A stretch of 64,000 nt of DNA from Candidatus Sumerlaeota bacterium. GTDB taxonomy: Bacteria > Sumerlaeota > Sumerlaeia > Sumerlaeales > Sumerlaeaceae. The translations under genes and the position numbers were made by a program. The notes under the pieces were generated by a model, which was given only the letters and a program-made list of their open reading frames with translations, was not told where the DNA came from and ran no database searches. Position 1 is the first letter of the stretch, and each line of letters starts with the position of its first letter. Below, piece after piece: positions 26,814 to 35,187 of this stretch. The stretch is taken from contig JAPLSQ010000061.1 of assembly GCA_026398535.1 (NCBI GenBank), positions 31,934 through 95,933 on the forward strand, in the 5' to 3' direction.

Positions 26814-26836
26814 AATGCATAATCAATATATGCATT
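26814..26836. promoter_or_regulatory. Inverted repeat upstream of the helicase gene, possible operator
   Basis: Perfect seven-bp arms AATGCAT (26814-26820) and ATGCATT (26830-26836) are separated by nine AT-rich bases, 29 bases upstream of the helicase start. The spacing suits a dimeric repressor. It is not the LexA consensus that I know. Chance remains possible in an AT-rich stretch. Confidence 0.3.
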
Positions 26837-27006
26837 GTCCAATCAATGATGCAGGGAAATAACGGCGCATTTGAAAAGCGGGCGATTTTCCATGTGATTC
26901 GCCCCGGAAACGGGCCGGATATTCGACGGCATTGCCTTGGCGGCGCGCGGAAGTTTGGCGGGACCGTGCCGTGCGGCAGCGGGCCCCGGCCGGCCCCGCC
27001 CGCAGA

Positions 27007-27036
27007 TTGAATAGGTTCCTTTGTTGCGGGTAATAT
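27007..27036 (+). promoter_or_regulatory. Sigma70-like promoter for rplU-rpmA
   Basis: TTGAAT at 27007-27012 and TAATAT at 27031-27036 are spaced by 18 bases, 68 bases before the rplU ATG. The leader includes GGCGCC at about 27056 and 27090, which can pair into a stem and may be the L21 leader structure used for autoregulation in other bacteria; that role is inference. Confidence 0.55.
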
Positions 27037-27103
27037 GCGTGGGTTTTGGCGCATGGGCGCCATGATCCTTCGAACAAAGGCGCCAACTGGAGAATCAAAT
27101 ATC

Positions 27104-27424
27104 ATGAAGGCGATCGTCAGAACAGGCGGCAAGCAATTTCGCGTCGAAAAAGGCGATGTTTTGCGTGTTCCGCTGATGGAAGCTGAACCCGGCAGTGAAG
27201 TCGAGTTAACCGAAGTGTTGCAGGTTTCGGCGGAAGACGGCTGCCAGACGGGCCAGCCGGTTCTTGCCAACGCCAGTGTTAAGGCGAAAGTGTTGCGCCA
27301 TGGCCGCGGCAACAAGATTCTCGTCTACACATTCAAACGCCGCAAGGGTTTTGAAAAACGCAGCGGTCACCGCCAGGATTTCACTGAAATCCAGATCGGC
27401 GACATCGTCACAGACGGCGCATGA
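27104..27424 (+). CDS. rplU: 50S ribosomal protein bL21
   Basis: The 106-residue product begins MKAIVRTGGKQFRVEKGD, the universal bL21 N-terminus, and contains the C-terminal KRRKGFEKRSGHRQDFTEI signature that binds 23S rRNA. I chose ATG 27104, with GGAG 12 bases upstream; codons further upstream lie in the leader. It is followed after 54 bases by rpmA, the usual arrangement. obgE, often third in this operon, is absent. Confidence 0.97.
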   Translation: MKAIVRTGGKQFRVEKGDVLRVPLMEAEPGSEVELTEVLQVSAEDGCQTGQPVLANASVKAKVLRHGRGNKILVYTFKRRKGFEKRSGHRQDFTEIQIGDIVTDGA

Positions 27425-27478
27425 CATGCGCGGGGGCGGCCGCCCCCGGATGATATTTTTCAGGGAGACAAGTCACTC

Positions 27479-27745
27479 ATGGCACACAAAAAGGGCGTTG
27501 GAAGCTCAAGGAACGGGCGCGACAGCAACTCGCAGCGGCTGGGTTGCAAGGCATACGGCGGCGAGTTCGTCACCGGCGGCACCATCATTATGCGCCAGCG
27601 CGGAACGCGCTTTCATCCCGGCCAGAATGTCGGCCGCGGCAAGGACGACACCCTGTTCGCCAAGCTGAACGGCGTGGTCGAATTCACGCAGCGCCAAGGG
27701 GTGCGCTATGTGAACATCCGCGAAAGGGCCGCCGCAAACGCCTGA
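27479..27745 (+). CDS. rpmA: 50S ribosomal protein bL27
   Basis: The 88-residue product starts directly [16 protein letters not shown], so it lacks the cleaved N-terminal extension of Firmicutes bL27. The core [20 protein letters not shown] and [20 protein letters not shown] is fully conserved. GGGAG lies nine bases upstream. Its N-terminus reaches the ribosomal peptidyl-transferase centre. It is co-transcribed with rplU and probably with the small membrane protein 11 bases downstream. Confidence 0.97.
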   Translation: MAHKKGVGSSRNGRDSNSQRLGCKAYGGEFVTGGTIIMRQRGTRFHPGQNVGRGKDDTLFAKLNGVVEFTQRQGVRYVNIRERAAANA

Positions 27746-27756
27746 CCTGAACAGGC

Positions 27757-28254
27757 ATGAATACCGATAAAGACGACGGACGAAGCCTGCCGCCCGGTCT
27801 CAAAACCGCCCGGGAGGAAATCAAAAGACTCAAATTTCTGTGGGCGCTTTGTTGTCTCACTCCCCTTTTGTACATGCTGATCGCGCGCGCCATCGATGAT
27901 TCGTGGTTTCAGCCGGCCGCACGGCACGGCTTTGTGGCGATGCGCGGCTCCACCTACATTGTCGTGTCGGGCGTTTTTGCCTGCGCCGCCGGATTCCTTC
28001 AAATCCTGATTTTCATCGTGAAGCGCAATTATGCCGCCGAAATCCGCAAGCCCGCCCTCAAGCCGACAGAAATCATGCAGATTTTAAAAAAACGCACCAT
28101 CATACTTGCCGCCATCAGCGAGTCGGCCATCCTGCTGGGATTCATTCTTTTTCTATTGCGCGGGGATCTTGCAGCCATGTTCGCATTTGGTGTGCTGGCG
28201 TTCGTTTATTATGCCCAAAGCTATCCCTGCGGCGCGCCAGACGGAGCTTTATAA
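27757..28254 (+). CDS. Small integral membrane protein of unknown function
   Basis: The 165-residue protein has four hydrophobic segments (about 28-45, 66-88, 110-132 and 136-152) and a charged cytoplasmic N-terminus (MNTDKDDGRSLPPGLKTAREE). The stretch LKPTEIMQILKKRTIILAAISESAILLGF resembles small membrane proteins often found near secretion or ribosomal operons, but I cannot name a family. It starts 11 bases after rpmA. The C-terminal tail (YAQSYPCGAPDGAL) is not membrane-like and leads straight into a frameshifted remnant. Confidence 0.6.
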   Translation: MNTDKDDGRSLPPGLKTAREEIKRLKFLWALCCLTPLLYMLIARAIDDSWFQPAARHGFVAMRGSTYIVVSGVFACAAGFLQILIFIVKRNYAAEIRKPALKPTEIMQILKKRTIILAAISESAILLGFILFLLRGDLAAMFAFGVLAFVYYAQSYPCGAPDGAL

Positions 28255-28303
28255 ATGCGATGCCTTCGTTGTGGGGGCGCGGGTCCGCCAAGGCACGCCC
28301 AGC

Positions 28304-28563
28304 GCCGGAGGACCGCCGCAGTTCTTCGAACAATTCGCAAAGGAAGCCAGCATTACTCCCCGGCAGCGCGAGCGCATCCAGCAAATCGTCCAAAACGCGA
28401 ACGGCGACTTTCGCACGGCGCAGAGGGATAGCTGCCGCGCGATGTGTTCTTCTCGCCGCCGCCTTGGATGCCGGGCCCGACTCGCGGCAGGATAGGGTCC
28501 TACCGCTACGGCGCCATGAGCAAAGGCGACATCTTCCGGGTCAGCGACCATCTGCTGCCATAA
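28304..28563 (+). pseudogene. Frameshifted remnant of a small periplasmic protein
   Basis: Two protein-like pieces occur in different frames. Bases 28304-28432 encode GGPPQFFEQFAKEASITPRQ and continue RERIQQIVQNANGDFRTAQR, which looks like the helical LTPxQ region of Spy/CpxP-type or heavy-metal-sensor proteins. Bases about 28432-28563 encode LPRDVFFSPPPWMPG and then SYRYGAMSKGDIFRVSDHLLP and a stop in the frame one base back. The stop abuts the convergent oxidoreductase gene. The simplest reading is a single gene broken by a frameshift, which could be a decayed gene or a sequencing error. Confidence 0.45.
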
Positions 28564-29604
28564 TCAGGCAGACTTCACATTCATCCGTTTCCCTGTTTTG
28601 CTCGACTCCATGGCGGCCAGCGCCACGGCAAGGCTGGAGCAGCCAGCCTCGATGCCTGGAATTTCCGTCACCGTCTTTTTGCCCGCCACATACTTGACCC
28701 AGCTTTCCAACTGCAGGCCCCAGTGGTATTGATTTCCGGAAACAGGGATGGGATCTGTGACCGTCTCGACGGAGCCGTCGGGGCGCGCGACACCGTGAAT
28801 GTGTTTCGGCCCGTTGACAAGATCAAGGATCAGCGACCCCTTGTCGCCGTAGATTTCAATGCCGGAGAATCCGGGCGGGCTTGTCCAGCCGCACTCGATG
28901 CAGCCAAGGCATTTTGCCGCGCCGAAATCGAGCGCCATGACGGCGTTGTCGTCCACCTCGATGGGCTTGCGCAACGTCTTGACAATGGCGGCCACGGACT
29001 TGATGGGTCCGATGAAGTATTGGCAGATGTCGATCGCGTGAATGCCCATGTCGAGCAGGGCGCCGCCGACGGCGTACTTCCTGTGGTAAAACCAGTCGCT
29101 CTGCGCCCAGCCGGGGTAGGGGCCGCCGTGCGCGTAACGCACGCGGATCATGAAGGGACAGCCGATGACGCCGCGATCGATCATTTTTTTCGCCGTCATG
29201 TTCATGCCGAAGAAGCGATGCGAGAAGGCGACCATGACCTTGACGTCCTTCCGGCGTGCGGCAAGCGCCTTAAGCGCGCGCGCCTCAGCCATCGTGGCGA
29301 CCATCGGCTTCTCAACGAGCGTGTTCACGCCGCTTTTGATGGCATCAAAGGCGATCGGATAATGGAAAACATTGGGCGTGCAAACCGACACCATGTCCAG
29401 CTTCTCCGCGGCCAGCATTTTCTTGTGATCCGTATATAAGTGTTCCGCGGCCACTTTGTATTGCTCCCCCATGATTTTAAGGCGCGCGGGGTTGACGTCG
29501 CAGATCGCCTTGATTGTGACGAGTTTCGGGCTGGCGGCATATCCGCTGAGATGCACATTGCCGATCGATCCGGCTCCAATAACGCCGGCCGTAAGTTTGG
29601 ACAT
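28564..29604 (-). CDS. Gfo/Idh/MocA-family oxidoreductase
   Basis: The 346-residue product starts at ATG 29604, preceded by AGGAAAAGAA. The N-terminal Rossmann fold has GVIGAGSIGNVHLSGY and the catalytic-loop motif VEKPMVATMAEA. The C-terminal alpha/beta domain contains GGALLDMGIHAIDICQYFIG with the substrate-site Asp and His. Family members oxidise or reduce sugars, inositols or sugar-nucleotides with NAD(P). No neighbouring sugar-pathway genes identify the substrate. The cytosolic form lacks a Tat signal. Confidence 0.87.
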   Translation of the reverse strand: MSKLTAGVIGAGSIGNVHLSGYAASPKLVTIKAICDVNPARLKIMGEQYKVAAEHLYTDHKKMLAAEKLDMVSVCTPNVFHYPIAFDAIKSGVNTLVEKPMVATMAEARALKALAARRKDVKVMVAFSHRFFGMNMTAKKMIDRGVIGCPFMIRVRYAHGGPYPGWAQSDWFYHRKYAVGGALLDMGIHAIDICQYFIGPIKSVAAIVKTLRKPIEVDDNAVMALDFGAAKCLGCIECGWTSPPGFSGIEIYGDKGSLILDLVNGPKHIHGVARPDGSVETVTDPIPVSGNQYHWGLQLESWVKYVAGKKTVTEIPGIEAGCSSLAVALAAMESSKTGKRMNVKSA

Positions 29605-29690
29605 TTTCTTTTCCTGTTTCTTCGTGTGATGTGGGATCAATTAATTTTAATCCCGTAATATTCCCGCAAGGGAAAAGAGCCGCCGGTTAA

Positions 29691-32600
29691 TCAATTTGTG
29701 CCGCGCCATTGGATGCGCTGCAGCGAGCCCTTGAGAAAAATCATGAATGAAAACTTGAACACGCGGCTCTCCTCGCCCGGTTTGAGTTTGTAGAGCAGCA
29801 CCGCCTCGCGTGTGGAATCGGCGGGCGCCTCGTCGAGGATGACTTCGCCAAGCGCGTCCTTTGGATTCTGCTGGTTCTCGGTCGGATAAAAGACCACCTT
29901 GACCCCATAGGCGGGGCTTTCGCCGGAATTGCGGACGCGCGCGATGATGCGAATTTGCCGCGCGTGAATGTCGTCCTGTGTGGGCGGCGGAACATAGATG
30001 CCTGCCCCGCTGAGTTTGAATTTCTCCGCCACTTTCAGCGCAAGTGTTGCCTTGTTGTTTTCCGTCCGGATCTCGGTGTTGTGGTTATTGGACCACGCGC
30101 GCAGTAGCACCTCGCGCGGGCCGCTGTTGTGGAAGGGATCCCAACGCACCCGCACCGTCGCCGACGCGCCGGGATCAAGGTTGAAAGTCTGCCGGGGAAG
30201 GCCAAGATGCGATTCGAAGCGTTTCTCCTGGATCACCTCGCCCTCGAAAGCTTCCACACGCACACCCTCGGCCACCGAAGCGCCGAGATTCCGCACTCCA
30301 ATATCAAAGAACACCGTTTCGCCGTCCATGGGGCGTGTTTTTGATGCTTTGATGCTTTCAGGGATGATCGCCAAGTCGGGCAGATACTTGGCGCCGAGCG
30401 CGACCTGCGCCCCGGGCCAGCGCGTTTGCCCTTCAGGCTGGTTTCTTACGAGATCGATATTGATGGTTTCGGTCTGGGGAACGGTCGTGTATTCGCGGCG
30501 CAATTCGGCGCGGACAGTGGCGCCGGGTGCAAGCGGGGGGATGGACTGTTCCGTGCCCTCAATGACACGCTCTCCCGCCATGTCCGCCTCAGCCAGCAGC
30601 ACTCTCAAATCGCGGATGCCGCTTTTTGAAACATTGTATATGTCAAAGCCGATGCGGGCATTCATGCTCATCCCGTTGCGCGCGTAGGTGACAGAAATTG
30701 AATCCTTGTCGATGACAACAGGCGGTTGCGTTGGCGGTTCCAAGTCGGCAGGCACTGCGATGACAACAGGTTTGGGCGCCGCGGGCAGAGGATGCGGCAG
30801 TCCCGGCAAAACAATGCGGGCGTTGAGGCGATGGAGCCCCCCGCTGAGCGACAGCGTGACCGTCAACTGGCGGATCTCGTGGGGCAGGAAATTGACAGCT
30901 TCAGACTGGGCAACCGTTTTTCCCGCCGGCTCGGTCAGTTCCAGCCGGGCGTTGCGCACGGGCATTTCGGTGTCGTTTTTCAGGAACATCAGAATGCGGG
31001 CGGGCAGATGATCTGCCAGCGTTTCGGAAGTGGCGACGCGCCAGGATGAAAGCGAGACCGGTGAATTTTCATACAACGGCATGGCGAGTGATCGCGCGGA
31101 CTGATTTTCATTGAGTCCCGTCTGGATGGCCGCCCGCGACCATGGGAATCGCCCGTCGGCCGCCGTGGGCACAGGAAGAGTCAGCGCGGAGCCGCTTCCC
31201 GCGGAGGCGGAAGTGATGTCCGAGAGGGCAAATACCGGGTTGATGGCAATGTATTGCCCTGCCGCGCCATGAGCGGCGGCGGAACCGGATATGGCAATGG
31301 CGCGCTGTGTGTCATCCGGCCCACTGACATCATCGGCTGTCGCCTTGTCGGCGGGGGGCGGAAGGACAAGCCTCAGGTCCGGATCGCCCAGGAGAATGAA
31401 CATCTTGGGCAGTTCGGGTGGATTGCCGTTCATGAGGTAACGCCATTCGGCGAGTTTGATCGCCGCGCCGAGAGGTTCGATTCTCTCGCCAAAAAGCGCA
31501 AGGTTGAGTTCCCTTGTAAGTTTTTCATGCTGCGCGGTGATGCCCGGCCCCGACGGAACATAACAGGCGATGGCGCCGCCATTGGGCACGCGCATGAAAT
31601 CCTCGCTGATGCTGACATTCCATCTGGGTTTGGGATAATCGATGGCGCCGCTGTTGCAGGTCATATTGATGATGAAAGGAAGCCGGTCAAAATTGGTCAG
31701 CATCAGGTTGTCGGAATTTTCGCTGTCGCCGCCGAACCAGATGCGCTCGTTGGACCATATGTTGGGCGAGCCGTGGCCGAAATAGGTGAGCACGGCCGTG
31801 CCGCTGTTGATCATATCGCGAATCATTCTGGTCGTGACGGGACTGACCTTCGAGCGCTTGGATTCGGCGATTTCCGAAGGGATATAGTAGTTGTCGATCC
31901 AAGGCTGCTCAGACAGAAATATGCGCCGCATGAAGAAGCGCGGCGGCACGGTTTCGCGCATGAGGCCGGCAACGGCGTTTTCAAACTCGCTGTGGTCGGC
32001 CACGAAGGCCAGCGTGTTGCGCCATGGGCCGGGCGGCGATTGGGTGCGGTAAGCAGCTTGCTTGGCGATGATGGCATCCAGATCCCGGATGTTGTTCACC
32101 GAGAAACGCCCGATGAAACTGTCGGAGAGGCAATCGTTTCCGAAAAGGTAGGTGTGCCAGTTGTCGGAGGCGAAACGGTCGGCGGCGCTGGAACCCTGGC
32201 TGGAATAAGTGGGAACATAATTGATGACGCCGTTTCGGAACTCGCGCAGCTCATCGCGGTAGTCGCTGGTGGCGTCGCCCACGAGGAGCACGAAGGACGC
32301 GGCGGGCTCGCGCGCTGTGCCCCGCCACTTTGCGGCGGCGTGACGCAGAAAACTCCTGATGGCGAAAGGCGTAATTTGGCCGCAGGAAAACTGATCATAG
32401 ATGTCGTCCACCGGCACAACTCGCACGACGTGGCCAGCCGACGTCATGCGGTCGGCAAACGGCCTGATTGACTCCATGAAATCCGGGTAAACAATGATGA
32501 TGTAATCGGCCTGATTTGAGTTTCCGATGAGGCCGGGGCCGGGTGTCACCGGCTGAAGCTCCGCGGGGGGGATCCGATTGGGAGGCATCAGGGTGTAGGA

Positions 32601-34406
32601 ATGTATGCCTTCCTCGCGGGCGCGAAAACGCAAAATGCGCGTGTCATCGGCCGTTCCCTGTTGCGCGAGATCATATTTCACGAGAAGCGGCGCGGAATTC
32701 GTGACATCAAACAGGAGCGGTTTCAGCCCTGCGGTGATTCCCGAGACGCGGTAGTCAACGACACGCGGCGGCGGCACGGTCTGACGGGCCGTGGCAAGCA
32801 CATTGGACGGCGAGATGAAGTCAAGACCGTCGCGCGAAGCCGTGTAGAAACGGGGATAGCGTATCTGCAGTTTGTCGAACCACACATCCATCTCGGCGGC
32901 GCGCGCGGCCGCGGCCGCTGGGTCGGTCGTGACCTCATCCATAAGTTCGACGGAAAGAACATTGTCCGCCGGACGCAACTGACCCGAAGGCACGGTGAAG
33001 ATGCGCGTGCCGTCGCTTTCATTGACAATGGGAAACTCGATGGGCGCGCCATCGTTGATGCGCAAGCGCGCGGCAACCTGCCGCCCTTGCGGCCAGGAAT
33101 GGATATACAGCGAAATGGTCGTGGGCAATTCCTCGGAGCGCGCAGCAATGCCCGGCATGTTGAATTTCGTCACGAAAGGCCGTCCGGGTTTGAGCTTCTC
33201 CCATACCCAGCGGAAACCGAGAATCGAAAGAAACTGATCATTGCGTGTCAGGACTTCGTTGTCCTTTTCCACTGTCATGATGTCATGAAAGACAATGGCA
33301 TTTTCCGCGGGCGCCGTGGTCAAATCCGTGGGCTGTTGCGCGACAGGCATCGGTTTGGGAAACCGGGAGGGATCGAAACACAGCCAATAGCAGTTGACCG
33401 CGGAGTACAGCGACTTGTTGGCGGTTCCGTAGAAGACAAACATGTCATCGCGCGATATTGTCAGCGCCGACGCGTCACCCGCCGGGATATGGTGGAGGGG
33501 CTCTTCCTGGCCGTTGAGGCAAAGGTGGAGTTGGCTCGGTTGAATCTGGGCTATGGGCACGCCCGACGATTCAAGGTCGGCGCCCGAAATCCGGTAAAGA
33601 CTGTCCTTGGAAACGGGCGCCTTGAGCCAGAACGATGCGCTGGCGATGCGGCCGGGCCGCCACAAGGGGAAAGATTCGTCGCCCGGGATGGCATCGGGCG
33701 ACTGGACGGCGAACTTGGTGATGTCCTGCGGGTTCGCGACAAGTTTTTCGAGCACGCGGCGCAGCGTGCCGGTGGTTTGCGCTTCAGCCCATGCCGGATC
33801 GGGCGAGGCGGGATTGAGCGGCGTCGTGAAAAAAATGCGCGCGACGCCACTTGAAATTCGCCGGGCGGAAGGCACTGATGTGACCAGCGGAATCTGCACG
33901 CGGGCAACGCGAGTGTTGCGGATGTAGCCGACAGGCTCGACGAGAAGCTGTGAGGCGGGACGAGGCGCGGCATCAACGTCAGAGTCCGGAATCAGAGGGA
34001 GTATCTCCTGGGGAGCCAGCTCCAATTCGTCAAGCGTCGCGGTGGTGACGCTGCCAGCCGGAACAGCCAGCGCGATGAGAGCCATGGGCGCCCGCGACGA
34101 ACCGGATGCGCGGAATCGGAAGACGATCTGAACGGGCGACGAACGGCAGTCAAACAACTCGATATCAGAATGCGCCGCGCAACGGGTGGCAATTTCCGAC
34201 GCCTGAAGCATCCATTCGGCGCCGCTGAGAGAGCCGGGAAGAACATCCAGCTGGTGCGCGGGTCCAGCGAGTGCTGGCGCCGTCTCCAGCGGGGAACTGG
34301 AAACCGGGGCGGGCGTGGACGCGGACGCGGTCCGCTGGGCAGATGCGGACATCCATGGCAGCAGAATTGCGCAAATAACAGCGGCGCGGATAATAAAACA
34401 ATCCAT
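29691..34406 (-). CDS. Secreted gingipain-type (C25) cysteine peptidase with CARDB-like C-terminal repeats
   Basis: The 1571-residue protein begins with a signal peptide (about 1-24, cleaved after SASAQ). A beta-rich N-terminal third precedes the C25 catalytic domain (about 645-1010), with YIIIVYPDFMESIRPFADRM at its start. The catalytic dyad is visible: His878 in TYFGHGSPN and Cys917 in NMTCNSGAID. ILLGDPDL closes the domain. Repeats at about 1310-1560 (DIGVRNLGASVAEGVRVEAFEG, RVRNSGESPAYGVKV) resemble CARDB adhesion modules. It may process surface or nutrient proteins. No T9SS C-terminal sorting domain was recognised. Its first codons follow a duplicated piece of secG. Confidence 0.85.
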   Translation of the reverse strand: MDCFIIRAAVICAILLPWMSASAQRTASASTPAPVSSSPLETAPALAGPAHQLDVLPGSLSGAEWMLQASEIATRCAAHSDIELFDCRSSPVQIVFRFRASGSSRAPMALIALAVPAGSVTTATLDELELAPQEILPLIPDSDVDAAPRPASQLLVEPVGYIRNTRVARVQIPLVTSVPSARRISSGVARIFFTTPLNPASPDPAWAEAQTTGTLRRVLEKLVANPQDITKFAVQSPDAIPGDESFPLWRPGRIASASFWLKAPVSKDSLYRISGADLESSGVPIAQIQPSQLHLCLNGQEEPLHHIPAGDASALTISRDDMFVFYGTANKSLYSAVNCYWLCFDPSRFPKPMPVAQQPTDLTTAPAENAIVFHDIMTVEKDNEVLTRNDQFLSILGFRWVWEKLKPGRPFVTKFNMPGIAARSEELPTTISLYIHSWPQGRQVAARLRINDGAPIEFPIVNESDGTRIFTVPSGQLRPADNVLSVELMDEVTTDPAAAAARAAEMDVWFDKLQIRYPRFYTASRDGLDFISPSNVLATARQTVPPPRVVDYRVSGITAGLKPLLFDVTNSAPLLVKYDLAQQGTADDTRILRFRAREEGIHSYTLMPPNRIPPAELQPVTPGPGLIGNSNQADYIIIVYPDFMESIRPFADRMTSAGHVVRVVPVDDIYDQFSCGQITPFAIRSFLRHAAAKWRGTAREPAASFVLLVGDATSDYRDELREFRNGVINYVPTYSSQGSSAADRFASDNWHTYLFGNDCLSDSFIGRFSVNNIRDLDAIIAKQAAYRTQSPPGPWRNTLAFVADHSEFENAVAGLMRETVPPRFFMRRIFLSEQPWIDNYYIPSEIAESKRSKVSPVTTRMIRDMINSGTAVLTYFGHGSPNIWSNERIWFGGDSENSDNLMLTNFDRLPFIINMTCNSGAIDYPKPRWNVSISEDFMRVPNGGAIACYVPSGPGITAQHEKLTRELNLALFGERIEPLGAAIKLAEWRYLMNGNPPELPKMFILLGDPDLRLVLPPPADKATADDVSGPDDTQRAIAISGSAAAHGAAGQYIAINPVFALSDITSASAGSGSALTLPVPTAADGRFPWSRAAIQTGLNENQSARSLAMPLYENSPVSLSSWRVATSETLADHLPARILMFLKNDTEMPVRNARLELTEPAGKTVAQSEAVNFLPHEIRQLTVTLSLSGGLHRLNARIVLPGLPHPLPAAPKPVVIAVPADLEPPTQPPVVIDKDSISVTYARNGMSMNARIGFDIYNVSKSGIRDLRVLLAEADMAGERVIEGTEQSIPPLAPGATVRAELRREYTTVPQTETINIDLVRNQPEGQTRWPGAQVALGAKYLPDLAIIPESIKASKTRPMDGETVFFDIGVRNLGASVAEGVRVEAFEGEVIQEKRFESHLGLPRQTFNLDPGASATVRVRWDPFHNSGPREVLLRAWSNNHNTEIRTENNKATLALKVAEKFKLSGAGIYVPPPTQDDIHARQIRIIARVRNSGESPAYGVKVVFYPTENQQNPKDALGEVILDEAPADSTREAVLLYKLKPGEESRVFKFSFMIFLKGSLQRIQWRGTN

Positions 34407-34532
34407 ATTGGTGCTGGCGTTGCGGCAACCTTGTCCTTGTTTGTCCTTGTTTGTCCGTGTTCTCCGGTGTTCTCCGGTGTTCTCCGGTGTTCTCCGGTGT
34501 TATTTCACGATTGGTGCTGGCGTTGCGGCAAC
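34407..34532. repeat. 23-bp direct repeat copied from the secG 3' end, flanking the decamer array
   Basis: The 23 bases at 34510-34532, coding for the last residues of SecG (VAATPAP), recur exactly at 34407-34429, immediately upstream of the C25 protease start codon. The decamer array at 34431-34500 lies between the copies. The arrangement suggests that array expansion or insertion duplicated the end of secG. Confidence 0.9.
34431..34500. repeat. Seven tandem 10-bp units (TTGTCCTTGT to TCTCCGGTGT)
   Basis: Seven consecutive decamers fill the gap between secG and the protease gene: two TTGTCCTTGT, one TTGTCCGTGT and four TCTCCGGTGT. The last unit ends at the secG stop codon. The period and the TCCGTGTT core match the array at 4161-4210. 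Confidence 0.93.
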
Positions 34533-35057
34533 GGGTGGCGCCGCCGGCGCCGGGGTGGCAACTGGCGTGGCGGCGGGCGATGGCACAGGAACAACTGTAG
34601 CGGGAGCAACGGGCGCCGCAGGCGGCGCAGATTCCACGGGCTGGATCTGGATGGGGACTGGTTCAGCCCTTGCCGGCAAACCCGGGCTGGATTGTTGCGG
34701 CATCTGCCTGCCGGGAGCCTGCGGCTTGTTAGGCTGCTGTTGTTGCGCGCCCGCCGCCGCGGGCATGGGCGCCTCATTGGCGCCCGCAAGGAATTTGCGC
34801 GTAAAATTGCTCGAAAAGCGTTCGCCCCAGAATGTCAGAATGACCGTCATGATAAAAAACACGATGGCGCCGTTGCGCGTCCATCGGCGGATGGCCGCCG
34901 GCGCGCTGCCGAACCCGAAAGTCTCGCCAAGAGCCGAGGCGCCGGCCATTCCTGAAAGTCCGCCGCCCTTGCCCTCCTGCGACATGATCACAAGGACAAG
35001 GAACAAACAGACCAGAAAATAAAGGATCAGAAAGATATAGAAGCCGACAATGGCCAT
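34500..35057 (-). CDS. secG: Preprotein translocase subunit SecG with long Pro/Gln/Ala tail
   Basis: The first 80 residues are a normal SecG: a first membrane helix (FYIFLILYFLVCLFLVLVIM), the conserved loop QEGKGGGLSGMAGASALGET and a second helix (GAIVFFIMTVILTFW). Unusually, about 95 more residues follow (QQQQPNKPQAPG..., then Pro/Ala/Val/Thr-rich), giving 185 residues against a typical 75-110. With two helices both ends face the periplasm. AGGAAAGG precedes ATG 35057. SecG stimulates SecA-driven export through SecYE. A related Pro/Ala tail occurs in the DUF4340 protein and in the repetitive lipoprotein. Confidence 0.92.
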   Translation of the reverse strand: MAIVGFYIFLILYFLVCLFLVLVIMSQEGKGGGLSGMAGASALGETFGFGSAPAAIRRWTRNGAIVFFIMTVILTFWGERFSSNFTRKFLAGANEAPMPAAAGAQQQQPNKPQAPGRQMPQQSSPGLPARAEPVPIQIQPVESAPPAAPVAPATVVPVPSPAATPVATPAPAAPPVAATPAPIVK

Positions 35058-35187
35058 TGCGTAAAACCTTTCCTCAACATTACGTTGCGCAAAATGAAAA
35101 TGACACGGCCTAACAGATTGACCGTTCAGCCATATTGAAAACTGATGTTCCTATTCATCACCTGTCAATGGAAAGGAGATTTGCGCG

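Noticed and set aside
27007..28254. obgE as third gene of the rplU-rpmA operon
   Set aside because: The following gene encodes a four-helix membrane protein with no GTPase motifs.
29691..34406. A type IX secretion locus suggested by the C25 protease and Gld-type genes
   Set aside because: Only the ABC-type Gld proteins are present; no PorK-N, SprA/Sov or sorting domain was seen, and GldA/F/G-type cassettes occur widely without T9SS.
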